A stretch of DNA of 64,000 bases from UBA4132 sp037133675 (GTDB taxonomy: Bacteria > Pseudomonadota > Gammaproteobacteria > Methylococcales > Methylomonadaceae), in contig JBAXNR010000009.1 in the NCBI GenBank assembly GCA_037133675.1, positions 1 to 64,000 of the forward strand, written 5' to 3'. Shown in pieces: positions 35,508-45,479 of this stretch. The translations under genes and the position numbers were made by a program. How positions within the stretch are numbered: position 1 is the stretch's first letter; each line of letters begins with the position of its first letter. The notes under the pieces are model-generated. The model ran no database searches and was not told where the DNA came from. It saw nothing but the letters and a program-made list of their open reading frames with translations.

Positions 35508-36772
35508 GATAACTCCACTGTGTTATAAATTGCAATTGCCTGTTGCTTTAATGCCTCGCCATCCAGTCTGGCTAAAGCTGTTTGCCAATTGATTTGTGCG
35601 GCACGATTGACTAACTCATCATCGGATAAGGTTTTGCGTATCCACATAGCAATAATCTCAGGCTGTTCGGCTGGAACTATCGCGCCACTCACACCATGTT
35701 CTATCCATTCATCAGCGCAGGCAGTACAACTTTGAATGGGAAATGAACCCATTACCATTGCTTCCAATAAAGACGTACTGATAGCGTCACTAATGCTTAA
35801 GCCTATCGATATTCTCGCCTGCGCATGAAAAGCCAAAATATCATCGTGTGATGTAGCATGAGGCACAATTTTAACGGCAATAGCAGTTTGTTCAGTTAAT
35901 AATTTCGCTTCTTTAATCACCTGCTTACTGGCGGAATAAATAACAACGGTATAGCCTTGTAACACATCAGCACAGGCGGCTAAGGCTTGTAAACCAATTA
36001 AAGCCCGTCCTGCAAAATGTTGATAACCTTTAAGCATGATGATTTTTCGCTTTGCGGTCAGCAATTGACCACGAATATTTGCCAAGCTAGACAAATCAAA
36101 GCCTCCAGTATTGGGAAACACAGGTAAAACAGTTTTATTAAAACCATAGTCTCTTGCCAGCGTTACATCCCGCTCACATTCGCAAGCATAATAATCGCAT
36201 TGTGCTAATACCTGCTTTATTTTGTTCTGATGTTGCGGAATTTTACCGAACAGATAAATATCACTACCCCAGTTAGTCACTATCCACGTTGGAAACTGAT
36301 TTTTTAACTGTGTCTTTGCTGCCAAAGTCAAATAACCTGCGTTTTGAATCTCTAAAGAATGCACTATATCAGGTTGCACACACGCTATAAGCTTCGCCAA
36401 CTGTTTGGTACGCCAATATAACGATAGTTTAGCAAAACCGCGTCGCAAAACAGCATAAAATGTGCGTTCAAACAGTTTGATAACAGAATGTTTTGGGCTA
36501 TCTGTATCTAAAATTCGCTTTTTATGAAAAATGTGATGAACTGTTACCTGACGAATTCGCGGATGCAATGCCGCTATCAGTGTACTGGGAAATAAATGAA
36601 TATCCCAACCCTGTTCGTTTAATTGCTCTAGCCACCGTGCGGTATGAATGCTGTCAGGCATTGCCACAAAAATAATGGTTTTATTATTTAACAATGACTT
36701 ACGTTGATAGTTTTTAGTAAAAACGACACAGTGCTTAAAACTGCTATCATGATTTATCAACCAGAAGATCAT
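35504..36772 (-). CDS. Glycosyltransferase family 4-like (GT-B)
   Basis: 422 aa if started at 36772; conserved sequence begins near residue 32 (IIFVAMPDSIHTARWLEQL), so the true start may be an internal TTG or the ATG at 36661. GT-B features: IVHSLEIQNAGYL, a NWGSDIYLFG loop and the C-terminal ISDAISTSLLEAMVMGSFPI (E-x7-E-like sugar-nucleotide binding). Similar to WbuB-type L-FucNAc/L-QuiNAc transferases by context. Overlaps the reductase start by four bases. Confidence 0.75.
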   Translation of the reverse strand: MIFWLINHDSSFKHCVVFTKNYQRKSLLNNKTIIFVAMPDSIHTARWLEQLNEQGWDIHLFPSTLIAALHPRIRQVTVHHIFHKKRILDTDSPKHSVIKLFERTFYAVLRRGFAKLSLYWRTKQLAKLIACVQPDIVHSLEIQNAGYLTLAAKTQLKNQFPTWIVTNWGSDIYLFGKIPQHQNKIKQVLAQCDYYACECERDVTLARDYGFNKTVLPVFPNTGGFDLSSLANIRGQLLTAKRKIIMLKGYQHFAGRALIGLQALAACADVLQGYTVVIYSASKQVIKEAKLLTEQTAIAVKIVPHATSHDDILAFHAQARISIGLSISDAISTSLLEAMVMGSFPIQSCTACADEWIEHGVSGAIVPAEQPEIIAMWIRKTLSDDELVNRAAQINWQTALARLDGEALKQQAIAIYNTVELS

Positions 36773-37418
36773 CTAATCGCCAAAGTCCTAAGCACTTATC
36801 CGCATAACGACCACCGATTTCAGTACAGTTTTCATTGATTAGTAGTAAAGGAGCTGGGAAATTAAACGGTGCAAGCTGCAAATTTAATGTACGCCATATA
36901 TCCTTGCCAATCAAATCAACATTTTTATCTCTATCAATAAATGTCGTTGTCAGCAAATAACCTGATTGGCTACGTTTAAAATTAGCAATAACTTTATAAA
37001 TATTATCATAAGTTAAATGCACTAAACAATCACGGCAAAATATTAAGTCTGCTTTAGGCAGTTTATCTTCGACAATATTTAAGCAAAGAAATTTTTGAGA
37101 GGGAGAGCCAAATTGCTGATTATTATTAGTAATCAACTTTTCAACAATATCAATACCAATATAAGTATCAACCTCAAGAGAAGTTTCTTTCATCCAAAAC
37201 CAATCACCACAAGGCGCATCTATAAAAGACTTTATATTCAAGTCTTTTATCAACTTAGGCAATTCTATTCGGATTATAGCTGTTTGTAATAAATCCGACC
37301 CAGCGCCTGAACGCGATTTATTACCACCAAAAGTATTATTGAAATAAATTGTACTAAATTTTTCTCTAAGGTCTGTCGTCTGTTTAGTAGAGAAAATTTT
37401 TCTTAATAATGTACGCAT
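36747..37418 (-). CDS. Class I SAM-dependent methyltransferase
   Basis: 223 aa. FIDAPCGDWFWMKE is a motif I, followed by YIGIDIVEKLI (motif II Asp), KADLIFCRDCLVHLTYDNI and LLTTTFIDRDKNVDL. The pattern resembles small sugar or lipid methyltransferases of polysaccharide loci. AT-rich compared with nearby genes, suggesting separate acquisition. Substrate unknown. Confidence 0.75.
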   Translation of the reverse strand: MRTLLRKIFSTKQTTDLREKFSTIYFNNTFGGNKSRSGAGSDLLQTAIIRIELPKLIKDLNIKSFIDAPCGDWFWMKETSLEVDTYIGIDIVEKLITNNNQQFGSPSQKFLCLNIVEDKLPKADLIFCRDCLVHLTYDNIYKVIANFKRSQSGYLLTTTFIDRDKNVDLIGKDIWRTLNLQLAPFNFPAPLLLINENCTEIGGRYADKCLGLWRLDDLLVDKS

Positions 37419-37479
37419 ATTATCTTGATTGAAATGACTTGTTGAAATAACTTGAGAATCTACTGTACTTTCTATTTTT

Positions 37480-38448
37480 CTATTTGCTTATTTTTCTATA
37501 CCAATCTCGCAAACGAAGAAGTACAGGGTAAAATTTAAACATTAAATAGTCAATCGTGTTTATTTTTAGCAAAAAAACAATCACCTCAACAGATTGTAAC
37601 GGGGAAGCTTGGAATATATTTTTTAATGCCAAGCTTTGGGCATAAGTGGCTGCTTTATTAAAACCGCGTTGTTGTTGTGATGTAGCGATTGCAATATAAG
37701 CAGAACTGAGCGATACATTCGATACCAACAATTCTGCTGTTGTTAATTTGTTAATAAATTCGATAATTAAGTAATTATATTCGATCACAGCAGCATCTTT
37801 CATTTTGATACTATCTTGACCTATATGTTGCCGACCTTTTACTAGGCATTTAGGCAAATGTATAAATTGATATTGCTGAGCCATGCGAAACCATAAATCA
37901 TAATCTTGACCATAACGCAATGCTTCATTAAACCCACCATATTCAGTCAATGCTGTTTTAGGTATTAATAAAGTACAGCCATGCACTGCATTTTTTACTG
38001 TTAAAAAATATCGAAACTGTTCAGAAGGTATATGCGGTAATCTAATCTCACGGTAATTTTTTTCATTATCCTGAAATAAAACAAAATCACTGTAAATAAC
38101 AGTTTTTTGATTATTTTTTTCCAATAATGCTTCAATTTGAACGGAGAGTTTATCAGGGAAATATAAATCATCGTGGCTTAACCACGAAAAATACTCCCCC
38201 GTCATCTCCTTAATCGCCTTATTTAAAGCTGAGGCTACACCACCATTGTTTTTAGTAAAGTAACGTAGTTTATCACCATAAGATAAGGCTATTTGTTCGG
38301 TTAAACCACCATCACTTGAGCCATCGTTTACTACAATAATTTCTTTATTTTGATATGTTTGAGCTAACGCGCTATCGATAGCTTCACGCAAATAATTCGC
38401 TCCGTTATAAACAGGAATTACAATTGATATTTTTGGTTTCTTTGTCAT
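37480..38448 (-). CDS. Glycosyltransferase family 2
   Basis: 322 aa: ISIVIPVYNGANYLREAIDSALAQTYQNKEIIVVNDGSSDGG, NGGVASALNKAI, metal motif SWLSHDDLYFPDK and LRYGQDYDLWFRMA. Complete GT-A catalytic set. A C-terminal helical and hydrophobic stretch (about 285-310) may attach to the membrane. AT-rich. It starts one base before the end of the flippase gene. Confidence 0.85.
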   Translation of the reverse strand: MTKKPKISIVIPVYNGANYLREAIDSALAQTYQNKEIIVVNDGSSDGGLTEQIALSYGDKLRYFTKNNGGVASALNKAIKEMTGEYFSWLSHDDLYFPDKLSVQIEALLEKNNQKTVIYSDFVLFQDNEKNYREIRLPHIPSEQFRYFLTVKNAVHGCTLLIPKTALTEYGGFNEALRYGQDYDLWFRMAQQYQFIHLPKCLVKGRQHIGQDSIKMKDAAVIEYNYLIIEFINKLTTAELLVSNVSLSSAYIAIATSQQQRGFNKAATYAQSLALKNIFQASPLQSVEVIVFLLKINTIDYLMFKFYPVLLRLRDWYRKISK

Positions 38449-38449
38449 A

Positions 38450-39937
38450 TTAATTGCTATAAAACTTACGCAACCGTGAAAATTCTGATGATGCTATCCA
38501 CGCACCAGCAACCATAAAAATTCCAGTTACTAATAACCAAGTCAGCCACATTAACTTGGTGTCAAACGCAGGCTGTAGCCATGCACAAATCCATGCCACC
38601 ATTGCTGCCCCTAGCATTGGTAAGCACACATCTTTTCCATACCATCGCCATTTCTCAGTAGTTAATAATCGTCTATAAAGAAAATGCGCACTTATCAAAA
38701 CATAACCGCCATTCAGTATTACCCATATCCAAGCCGCGCCCATTGCCCCATAACACAGGGTTGCCCAAATCATGGATGGCACCAGCAATACCACTGCAAT
38801 TATATTGAGATAGATAGAAAACCTTGTCCAACCATAAGTCAAGGTTAGTAAAAAAGGGATGTGCATCAAACCGTTTAACATTGTACCTAATGCCAGTAAG
38901 GCTAATAATGGTGCAGCATTCTCTGTCAGTAGCACGTTTCCAGTCCACAGTAATAATAGTTTTTTGCCAAGAAAAGCCAGTATGATAGTAGCGGGAATAA
39001 TCAGCACACTAACCAGTCTTGCCCCTTGGTGATAAACTTTTATTAAGCCCTCAGTATCGCCTTGGGTGAGTAATTCAGTAAATCGTGGATAGTAGGCTTG
39101 AGTAATCGGGGTGATTAACTGATTAAGTGTTGCTGCCACCATGCCCGCTAATGTGTAATAACCAAACAATTCCAAACTCAGTAGACGCGAAAGGATGATT
39201 TTGTCAACCTGCGTCAATAATAGCGATAACAAGGTAATCACCATCATTCCCCCCGCAAATCGCCCGATTGTTTTTAGTTGTAACAATGAAAATTGAGCAG
39301 GTTGTTTACTGATGGGTAAATGATGATAGGTCGCCACAATAAAAACCAGAATCGTGATGACTGACACTATACCTTGCCAAAGAAAGAAAAGTTCAATGGT
39401 TGGTGCAATCCAAATTAACACGGCAACAGCTCCGATTGAACGTAAACTAGCCAATATTGCCCCTACTACATTTAACCAAACTTGTTGCTGTAGCCCGACT
39501 ATCGCGCCACGATAAAGACCTTCAATAAAACGTAATGCAATCACTAAGCCCATTACTGACACTGCTTGAGCTAAAGCTACTGTGGATATTTTTTCTGTTT
39601 GTAGCCAATGACTAGATAGCCACGCGCTAGATAGCCAAATCACCATGCAAAGAAAAATAGCTATACCAAAACAGATAAACTCCATTGTGCGTAGCAAATC
39701 ACGAATAGATTGTGCGCTATGCGCTCCTGCTGTGTGACGCGCCATTTCTCGGCTTAAAGTTGGAGTCATTCCCATATCAAGCAAAGTAAGCCATGCTTGC
39801 AATAAAGTAAATATGCCTATTAATCCATAAGCCTCCATCCCTAGATATTTAATATAAAAAGGTACAAAGACTAATCCCATCAACGCGGTCCAAGCTTGCC
39901 CGAAATAATTAGCCAGTACGTTTTTTTTTAATGACAT
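38450..39937 (-). CDS. O-unit flippase Wzx-like (MOP superfamily)
   Basis: 495 aa with 12-14 predicted helices. N-terminus NVLANYFGQAWTALMGLVFVPFYIKYLGMEAYGLIGIF is the usual Wzx opening, and the LLTQVDKIILSRLLSLELFGYYTLA repeat begins the second half. It flips undecaprenyl-linked oligosaccharides to the periplasm. No Wzy polymerase or ABC exporter was recognised in the window, so the polymerase must lie elsewhere. Confidence 0.88.
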   Translation of the reverse strand: MSLKKNVLANYFGQAWTALMGLVFVPFYIKYLGMEAYGLIGIFTLLQAWLTLLDMGMTPTLSREMARHTAGAHSAQSIRDLLRTMEFICFGIAIFLCMVIWLSSAWLSSHWLQTEKISTVALAQAVSVMGLVIALRFIEGLYRGAIVGLQQQVWLNVVGAILASLRSIGAVAVLIWIAPTIELFFLWQGIVSVITILVFIVATYHHLPISKQPAQFSLLQLKTIGRFAGGMMVITLLSLLLTQVDKIILSRLLSLELFGYYTLAGMVAATLNQLITPITQAYYPRFTELLTQGDTEGLIKVYHQGARLVSVLIIPATIILAFLGKKLLLLWTGNVLLTENAAPLLALLALGTMLNGLMHIPFLLTLTYGWTRFSIYLNIIAVVLLVPSMIWATLCYGAMGAAWIWVILNGGYVLISAHFLYRRLLTTEKWRWYGKDVCLPMLGAAMVAWICAWLQPAFDTKLMWLTWLLVTGIFMVAGAWIASSEFSRLRKFYSN

Positions 39938-39989
39938 TAAGTAATTTGAGGAATGAGTTTATCATTATGGTACTTGTGACAGTTCCGTA

Positions 39990-40751
39990 TCAGATAACGC
40001 TAGAGCGACGTGGAAACGATAAAATTTTTTTAAAAATACGGCGTAGTTTTCGTTCTATTCTTGTAAAAATTAGCGAGTTTATTTCTGCTTCCTTTGCAAG
40101 AAGTTCAGCCTCTATATTTTTTAAGGCGTTTTCACGAGTCAATATTTTTACTTCTTCGGTATTTGGATAAGTTTTTATTGCCCAAAATGCCCCATAGGGT
40201 TTTTCCAATGGTCGTAATAGGTTATCTATCAAATGGAATTCTTTGGCGATAAAAAACTGCCAATCCTCACTAAAATCTTCAGGAAGCCAACCCGATTTAT
40301 GTTCTTGCCAATCAGCACCATTTAATCCCCATGCATCTTTACCATCCTCATGATATTGAGGCATAAAGCCTAACGGGGTAAAAACAACAACCTGTTTTCG
40401 TGCAATTTTTTCTGTTAAAGCCAATAACTTATGCCCTTCTTCTTTTTCCAGATGTTCTATAACATCCACTAAAAAGACAGTATCAACCGATTTTTCTGGA
40501 AAAAAATTAACCGCCTCATGCCAGCCCATATTCAAAACAACGTAAGAACAATTTCTATCCTTTAGCTTAGCGATTTTTTTTTGTAAATGATCAACATATT
40601 CGCCATAAGGTTCACAACAGATGTGGGTATGCGGTCTGATATAGCTTTGCGGCACAATACCACAACCTATATCCAGCACCACTTCAACTGACTGCATTGC
40701 CTGTACGGCATTCGGCTGTAGCTCATCTTTTTCTAAATACACAATATTCAT
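39990..40751 (-). CDS. Methyltransferase-like protein with C-terminal basic helix
   Basis: 253 aa. VEVVLDIGCGIVPQSYIRPHTHICCEPYGEYVDHL is a SAM motif I-II region, and DTVFLVDVIEHLEKEEGHKLL and KQVVVFTPLGFMPQ fit motifs III-IV. The last 45 residues form a charged helix ending in Arg/Lys-rich sequence, which could contact membrane or partner. Its target is probably a sugar in the surface polysaccharide. Confidence 0.7.
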   Translation of the reverse strand: MNIVYLEKDELQPNAVQAMQSVEVVLDIGCGIVPQSYIRPHTHICCEPYGEYVDHLQKKIAKLKDRNCSYVVLNMGWHEAVNFFPEKSVDTVFLVDVIEHLEKEEGHKLLALTEKIARKQVVVFTPLGFMPQYHEDGKDAWGLNGADWQEHKSGWLPEDFSEDWQFFIAKEFHLIDNLLRPLEKPYGAFWAIKTYPNTEEVKILTRENALKNIEAELLAKEAEINSLIFTRIERKLRRIFKKILSFPRRSSVI

Positions 40752-41055
40752 AATTTTTAATCACCAATTTTTTATTCGCCCTGTTAGGTATAGTCTAATA
40801 CCTCAGACTACTTGCTAAGATAACCATTATGTATTTCGGAATTTGGCATTTAAAGTCCAAATTCTTTGATTTTTGTCAGCGCAGAACTGAGAATGTAACA
40901 GTGATTTAGAGGAAAACCATTATCAATAAAGTAAATATGCGTTTAACGTTACAGTACACTGTTTTTGTTCTAATCGGTTCATGTAATTTTATGTTGCTAA
41001 CCTATGCGTGGAGCTTACTAAAATCCATTAATTTGCGTGACGTGTTAATGTAAGC
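40752..41055. other. Intergenic region, no convincing gene
   Basis: 304 bases, likely the leader of the downstream minus-strand genes 39990-24465. A plus-strand 38-codon frame (40937-41053) is hydrophobic but lacks a ribosome site and is not called. No strong hairpin was seen. Confidence 0.4.
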
Positions 41056-41790
41056 TTAGCGTACACGTTTTAAATAACCATCAGGGGCGACAGTTATTAA
41101 TAATTTATTTTGAATACTTTGATCGATTTCAAATTCATCATGAGTTTTTAAGTATTCCCACACGGCGGTTTTAGGATTATTGCCTTTGCCCCACGGACGG
41201 TCGTTCGATAATTCATCGGCGACATCTTCAACCACGGTATCCATGACTACGCAATAACTGCCCACGCTAGTTAAGGGCGCGTAAGCCTGTAATTCTGCCA
41301 GTACATGATCGTGAGTATGATTGGAATCCAAACACACTAATACGCGCCGTTTACCTTGGGCTTTAGCATGAACTTGGGCAATGATGTCAGGTGCAATGCT
41401 AGAGCCTTCTATCATACTGATGCGTTTAAACAACGGATGTGCTTCGATAGCGGTACGATTATGTGGGCGTATGTCGATGTCTAACCCTAATACTTCACCT
41501 TCCTCACCTGTACAACTGGCAATCAGCTCTAGCATGGAGGCAGAAAAAATGAGTGAGCCACCGTGTGCAATACCCGTTTCAATAATTAAATCAGGCTGTA
41601 CTTGCCAAATAATTTCCTGCATGGCGATCATGTCTTGCGGATATTGAATAATGGGTCTGCCTAACCACGAAAAATTATAGGAATATTTCGGGGCTAAGGA
41701 GGCTTGCATAAACTCAGCAGCGCGAGTTTTTAAGGCTTCATCTTCACCGATGGCAGTAATACGTTGTTGTACTTCTTGTTCAAAGCTCAC
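41056..41790 (-). CDS. Cephalosporin hydroxylase/rhamnosyl O-methyltransferase family (CmcI)
   Basis: 244 aa. Family blocks are GRPIIQYPQDMIAMQEIIW, LIIETGIAHGGSLIFSASML, VLGLDIDIRPHNR, RVLVCLDSNHTHDHVLAEL, VMDTVVEDV and PWGKGNNPKTAVWEYL. Members related to mycobacterial rhamnosyl O-methyltransferases act on surface sugars, so sugar O-methylation is the likely role. Last gene of a tightly overlapped seven-gene operon; overlaps its predecessor by 11 bases. Confidence 0.85.
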   Translation of the reverse strand: MSFEQEVQQRITAIGEDEALKTRAAEFMQASLAPKYSYNFSWLGRPIIQYPQDMIAMQEIIWQVQPDLIIETGIAHGGSLIFSASMLELIASCTGEEGEVLGLDIDIRPHNRTAIEAHPLFKRISMIEGSSIAPDIIAQVHAKAQGKRRVLVCLDSNHTHDHVLAELQAYAPLTSVGSYCVVMDTVVEDVADELSNDRPWGKGNNPKTAVWEYLKTHDEFEIDQSIQNKLLITVAPDGYLKRVR

Positions 41791-42844
41791 GATGGTCTAC
41801 CTGTAAATAAGTAAATTGATTATGGGAGGCGGCGATAATTTCTGGTAAATAATTAGAATTCATCACAAAAATATTATCACCCTGTTGTAGTTGGCTAAGG
41901 GCTTCGTCTGGAGCGGACACTTTTAAGCCGCTACCTGCGATAAATTTGTTTTGTTTGGCGGTGTTAATGTCGATAACCCAGTTAATGCTAACACCTGCTC
42001 GCTGCATATAGAGCGCGAAAATTACGCCTTTGGACGCGCCACCCCAAATTGCATTGTGCTTGAGTTTAGTAAGCGCGGCGAGACGGTCTATATCGGCTAA
42101 AAAATCACTGGGAAATTGCACTTGATCTTGAGAACAACACACAGGCGTTTGCAAGCTGGCTAAATCAGCAACCACATACAAATACTGCCCACCAAATAGA
42201 TGTCCTGCTTCGTGAATTGTACCAAATAGCCGTTGAAAATCGGCAAGACGGAAATAATTGACGTGTTCATAGAAAATATCAAACCACGCACGGTGTTCGA
42301 TTATCCAATCAAAACACGGTACTTCAATATAAATCTGCCCGTTACCACCGTTGGCGTATGCTAATGTACTAAGAAATGCGACAGGATTTTCGATATGTTC
42401 TAGTACATGACGCAAAATGAGCGCGTCTGCCGCCAAGCCTGAATCAGCAGTAAAACACGTTTTAATAATATTTGGATTACTGCCTTGGTACGCAGGGTCT
42501 ATACCTGTAATGTGATAGCCTGCTTGCTGTAGGTATTCCAAAAAGTAGCCCTTGCCACAACCCACTTCAAGTAAGTTTTTATCAGAAAAATGGCGATGAA
42601 TAATGGTTTTAACATCATTCAAATGTTGGCGAAATAAGCCCGAACAAGCTTGTTCATTTTGATAATCAGCATCGTAGTCCAACAAACTAGAATCAAATGC
42701 GGCATTGAAGATTAACCCCGTATTATTGTCCTGTACTAAGCGCATATTGCCTTTAGCACAGGCGAGTGCTGTTTTGCTATCGGCAAACATTTTGTTTTGA
42801 AAAACAGGTAAGTTTTGGACATTGAACAATTCACGCTGACTCAT
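41780..42844 (-). CDS. Methyltransferase with C-terminal Rossmann-like domain
   Basis: 354 aa. Motif I LLEVGCGKGYFLEYLQQAG with GIDPAY, ILRHVLEHIENPVAFL (motif II-III). The C-terminal part IWGGASKGVIFALYMQRAG with VIDINTAKQNKF resembles the C-methyltransferase C-terminal domain of the neighbouring 408-aa protein, but the N-terminal zinc site is missing. It may act as a second sugar methyltransferase. Overlaps neighbours by four and eleven bases. Confidence 0.75.
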   Translation of the reverse strand: MSQRELFNVQNLPVFQNKMFADSKTALACAKGNMRLVQDNNTGLIFNAAFDSSLLDYDADYQNEQACSGLFRQHLNDVKTIIHRHFSDKNLLEVGCGKGYFLEYLQQAGYHITGIDPAYQGSNPNIIKTCFTADSGLAADALILRHVLEHIENPVAFLSTLAYANGGNGQIYIEVPCFDWIIEHRAWFDIFYEHVNYFRLADFQRLFGTIHEAGHLFGGQYLYVVADLASLQTPVCCSQDQVQFPSDFLADIDRLAALTKLKHNAIWGGASKGVIFALYMQRAGVSINWVIDINTAKQNKFIAGSGLKVSAPDEALSQLQQGDNIFVMNSNYLPEIIAASHNQFTYLQVDHREL

Positions 42845-43692
42845 GAGGTTTCCTGTAAGCTATTTAAAATCGGTTTATCACCCCAAAACGCCATCGGTTC
42901 ATAATCGGGGTAGGGATAATAGCCGAGATTTAGCTGCAACTTACTGTTTTTTTCGCTTAGCCATTGCTCAACTAAACGGCGGATAGAGATGGGTTGAGCG
43001 GAGCAAATATTAACGGTGTGATTATTTTGCTGTATTGCCAGTTGAACTAACTGCTGAGCGGCAATTTCTACAGGTAAATAATCACGCAATTGTTCACCAC
43101 CTGACATATTAAACACTTTATCGCCGCAAGCTATCGCTTGTTGCAGTTGCGTGTACAGTGAAGTAGGTGCTTGCCCTGCCCCGTATAAATAAAACAGTCT
43201 CGCCCATGTTAATGTGAAGCTATGGCTATTTTGTAAAAACTGCAATTGTTGATGTAAAGCAGCTTTTGCATAAGCATAGGGATTCGCAGGCTGTATGGGT
43301 GTGCTTGTCGATAACGCGCCTGACTGCATTCCATATTCAAAACACGTTCCAGTAACGACAAGCTTGGGCAAACCTGATGCAATCAATTGCTTGAGAAAGG
43401 CATAGTGTTTGGGTAATTCGGTTTCAAAATGATGCAAAGATTTGTAGTTAGGCAAACCGTCCCATGCTAAATGAATGAGGACATCGGGATAACCCAGTTG
43501 TTGCCATGCATTTTCACTAGGCTTGGCAATATCCATAAGCACAGTATGACATGACTGCCAGTCCTTTAAAGGACTGGCAGTCATTAATCGCGTATCACGC
43601 ACCACAGCGACAATTTCCACATCGGTAGTTTGTAAAGCGGCAAAAACATGGCGACCAATAAATCCCGTCGCGCCTGTAACAGCGATTTTCAT
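42841..43692 (-). CDS. NDP-sugar ketoreductase (SDR, CDP-abequose synthase-like)
   Basis: 283 aa extended SDR: IAVTGATGFIGRHVFAAL and Tyr-x3-Lys in ANPYAYAKAALHQ; WARLFYLYGAGQ. The position after a 3-C-methyltransferase suggests it reduces the 4-keto group of the branched CDP-sugar. Overlaps the next gene by four bases and starts three bases after the C-methyltransferase stop. Confidence 0.78.
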   Translation of the reverse strand: MKIAVTGATGFIGRHVFAALQTTDVEIVAVVRDTRLMTASPLKDWQSCHTVLMDIAKPSENAWQQLGYPDVLIHLAWDGLPNYKSLHHFETELPKHYAFLKQLIASGLPKLVVTGTCFEYGMQSGALSTSTPIQPANPYAYAKAALHQQLQFLQNSHSFTLTWARLFYLYGAGQAPTSLYTQLQQAIACGDKVFNMSGGEQLRDYLPVEIAAQQLVQLAIQQNNHTVNICSAQPISIRRLVEQWLSEKNSKLQLNLGYYPYPDYEPMAFWGDKPILNSLQETS

Positions 43693-43695
43693 TAC

Positions 43696-44922
43696 TTATT
43701 CAACCGTCAAATAAGGCACAGCAGTGACAAATTGCCCGCCCCAGTCACGAATATAAGCCAGTTGCGCCATGATTTCAGTGCGTAAATTCCACGGTAAAAT
43801 CACCACATAATCGGGTTTAGTTTGTTGCAGTTGTTGTTCATCAACGATAGGAATGCGGCTGGCGGGTAAAAATTTGTGCTGTTTAGCGGGATTACGATCA
43901 ACGACATAAGGTAATAAATCAGGACGTACACCTGCATAATTTAACAGCGTGTTGCCTTTTGCTGCCGCGCCGTAAGCCGCTACTGTTTTACCTGCTTGTT
44001 TAGCATCAATCAAAAAGCGCAGGAAATCATCTTTTACTTTATCGGCTTTAGCTTGAAAGCCGCTATAAAACGCAGGCGTGGAGATACCTGCCTTCGTTTC
44101 AATCGCTAATAATTGTGCCACATTCGGACTAACAGAGCGTTCACCGACATCACTGCGTTGTGCATAAACGCGCAAACTACCGCCGTGGGTAGTCATCTGT
44201 TCAACATCAAATACTTGTAAACCGTTATCCGCAAAAATACGTTGTACGGCGGTCAGTGATAGATAGGAATAATGTTCGTGATAAATGGTGTCAAATTGGT
44301 TATCAGTGACTAAACGTAATAAATGCGGAAACTCAAAGGTAGCAACACCTGATGGTTTCAACAATATCGCAAAACCTGCAACAAAATCATTGATGTCAGG
44401 AACGTGGGCTAAAACATTATTCGCAGCAGTTAAATCAGCGGCTTTGCCTTGTGCAACTAAGGATTGCGCTAATGCCACGCCGAAAAAATCTTCGACAATG
44501 TCTATGCCTTTAGCTCTAGCGGCATTCGCAGTGCTGGTGGTGGGTTCAATGCCCAGACAAGGGATACTGTGTGCTTTAACATATTGCAATAAATAACCGT
44601 CATTTGCGGCAACTTCAATAACCAGTGCATTCGCTGTTAAGGCAAATCGGGCTATCATAGTGTCAACATAGTGTTCTGCATGAGCAAGCCAACTGCTGGA
44701 AAAAGAACTGAAATACGCATAATCCGCTGAAAATAATTCATCAGCATTGGCATAATCTTCGGTTTGCACTAACCAACATTCATTACATACCAGCACTCGC
44801 AATGGATAGTGTTTTTCGTGGGTGGATAAACTGGACAGTGTCAGATAAGCGTTAGACGGCGGGGCAGCCCCTAAATCAATAAACGATAAATTGAGTTCGC
44901 TGTGACAGTGGCGGCATTTCAT
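43696..44922 (-). CDS. NDP-hexose C-methyltransferase (zinc domain + SAM domain)
   Basis: 408 aa. N-terminal zinc ribbon Cys3-x2-Cys6 ... Cys46-x2-Cys49, SAM domain with VIEVAANDGYLLQYVKAHSIPCLGIEPT and ANNVLAHVPDINDFV, YHEHYSYLSL (conserved Tyr-His-Glu-His) and the C-terminal VAAYGAAAKGNTLLNYAG domain. This is the TylC3/NovU family that adds a methyl to C3 (or C5) of 4-keto sugars. With RfbF/RfbG upstream, the substrate is probably CDP-4-keto-6-deoxyglucose or its epimer. Confidence 0.9.
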   Translation of the reverse strand: MKCRHCHSELNLSFIDLGAAPPSNAYLTLSSLSTHEKHYPLRVLVCNECWLVQTEDYANADELFSADYAYFSSFSSSWLAHAEHYVDTMIARFALTANALVIEVAANDGYLLQYVKAHSIPCLGIEPTTSTANAARAKGIDIVEDFFGVALAQSLVAQGKAADLTAANNVLAHVPDINDFVAGFAILLKPSGVATFEFPHLLRLVTDNQFDTIYHEHYSYLSLTAVQRIFADNGLQVFDVEQMTTHGGSLRVYAQRSDVGERSVSPNVAQLLAIETKAGISTPAFYSGFQAKADKVKDDFLRFLIDAKQAGKTVAAYGAAAKGNTLLNYAGVRPDLLPYVVDRNPAKQHKFLPASRIPIVDEQQLQQTKPDYVVILPWNLRTEIMAQLAYIRDWGGQFVTAVPYLTVE

Positions 44923-45479
44923 AACACAATTCCATGAAAATCTGAGCTAATAAGAGGATGGTTAGCGTCACGCGGCGATAATTCGCTAATCGGCAACTGC
45001 CAAGTAATATTTAAACGTGGATCAGTCACTGGTAAACCGCCTTCTGCTTCGGGATGATACGCTTCGGTGTGCAAATAAATTAACTCGCAATCAGGCGTTA
45101 AGGCTTGAAAACCGTGCGCGTAACCTTCGGGAATTAACAAGCTTTTCCGATTGTTCGCAGAGAGTATTTCACCATGCCAGTGTAAAAAAGTCGGCGAATT
45201 ATAGCGCAGATCAACGGCAACATCCCATATTTCACCGTGTAGGCAACTGACTAATTTGGTTTCTGAGTAGGGTGGGTGTTGAAAATGTAAACCACGCACC
45301 GCGCCTTGTTGCCTAGTTAACGTGTGATTTATTTGTGCAATAGGTTTGTTTACACCCACTGCAAGAAATTCATCCGCACAATAAAAACGCGACAAAAAAC
45401 CGCGTTCATCAGTGATGGCTAGTCGTTGCACAATTAGCAAACCTTGTAACGGCGTGGGGATAAAATCAAATCGTGCCAT
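44919..45479 (-). CDS. NDP-4-keto-6-deoxyhexose epimerase (RfbC/RmlC-like)
   Basis: 186 aa cupin of the RmlC family: DERGFLSRFYCADEF, GAVRGLHFQHPPYSETKLVSCLHGEIWDVAVDLR (catalytic His in GLHFQ), YAHGFQALT. In place of dTDP-sugars, the RfbF/RfbG neighbours point to a CDP-sugar substrate, with 3- and/or 5-epimerisation before or after C-methylation. Overlaps rfbG by 14 bases and the methyltransferase by four. Confidence 0.85.
   Translation of the reverse strand: MARFDFIPTPLQGLLIVQRLAITDERGFLSRFYCADEFLAVGVNKPIAQINHTLTRQQGAVRGLHFQHPPYSETKLVSCLHGEIWDVAVDLRYNSPTFLHWHGEILSANNRKSLLIPEGYAHGFQALTPDCELIYLHTEAYHPEAEGGLPVTDPRLNITWQLPISELSPRDANHPLISSDFHGIVL

Noticed and set aside
40937..41053. Plus-strand 38-codon hydrophobic frame
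   Set aside because: No ribosome site, no paralog, and it lies in the leader of an opposite-strand operon.
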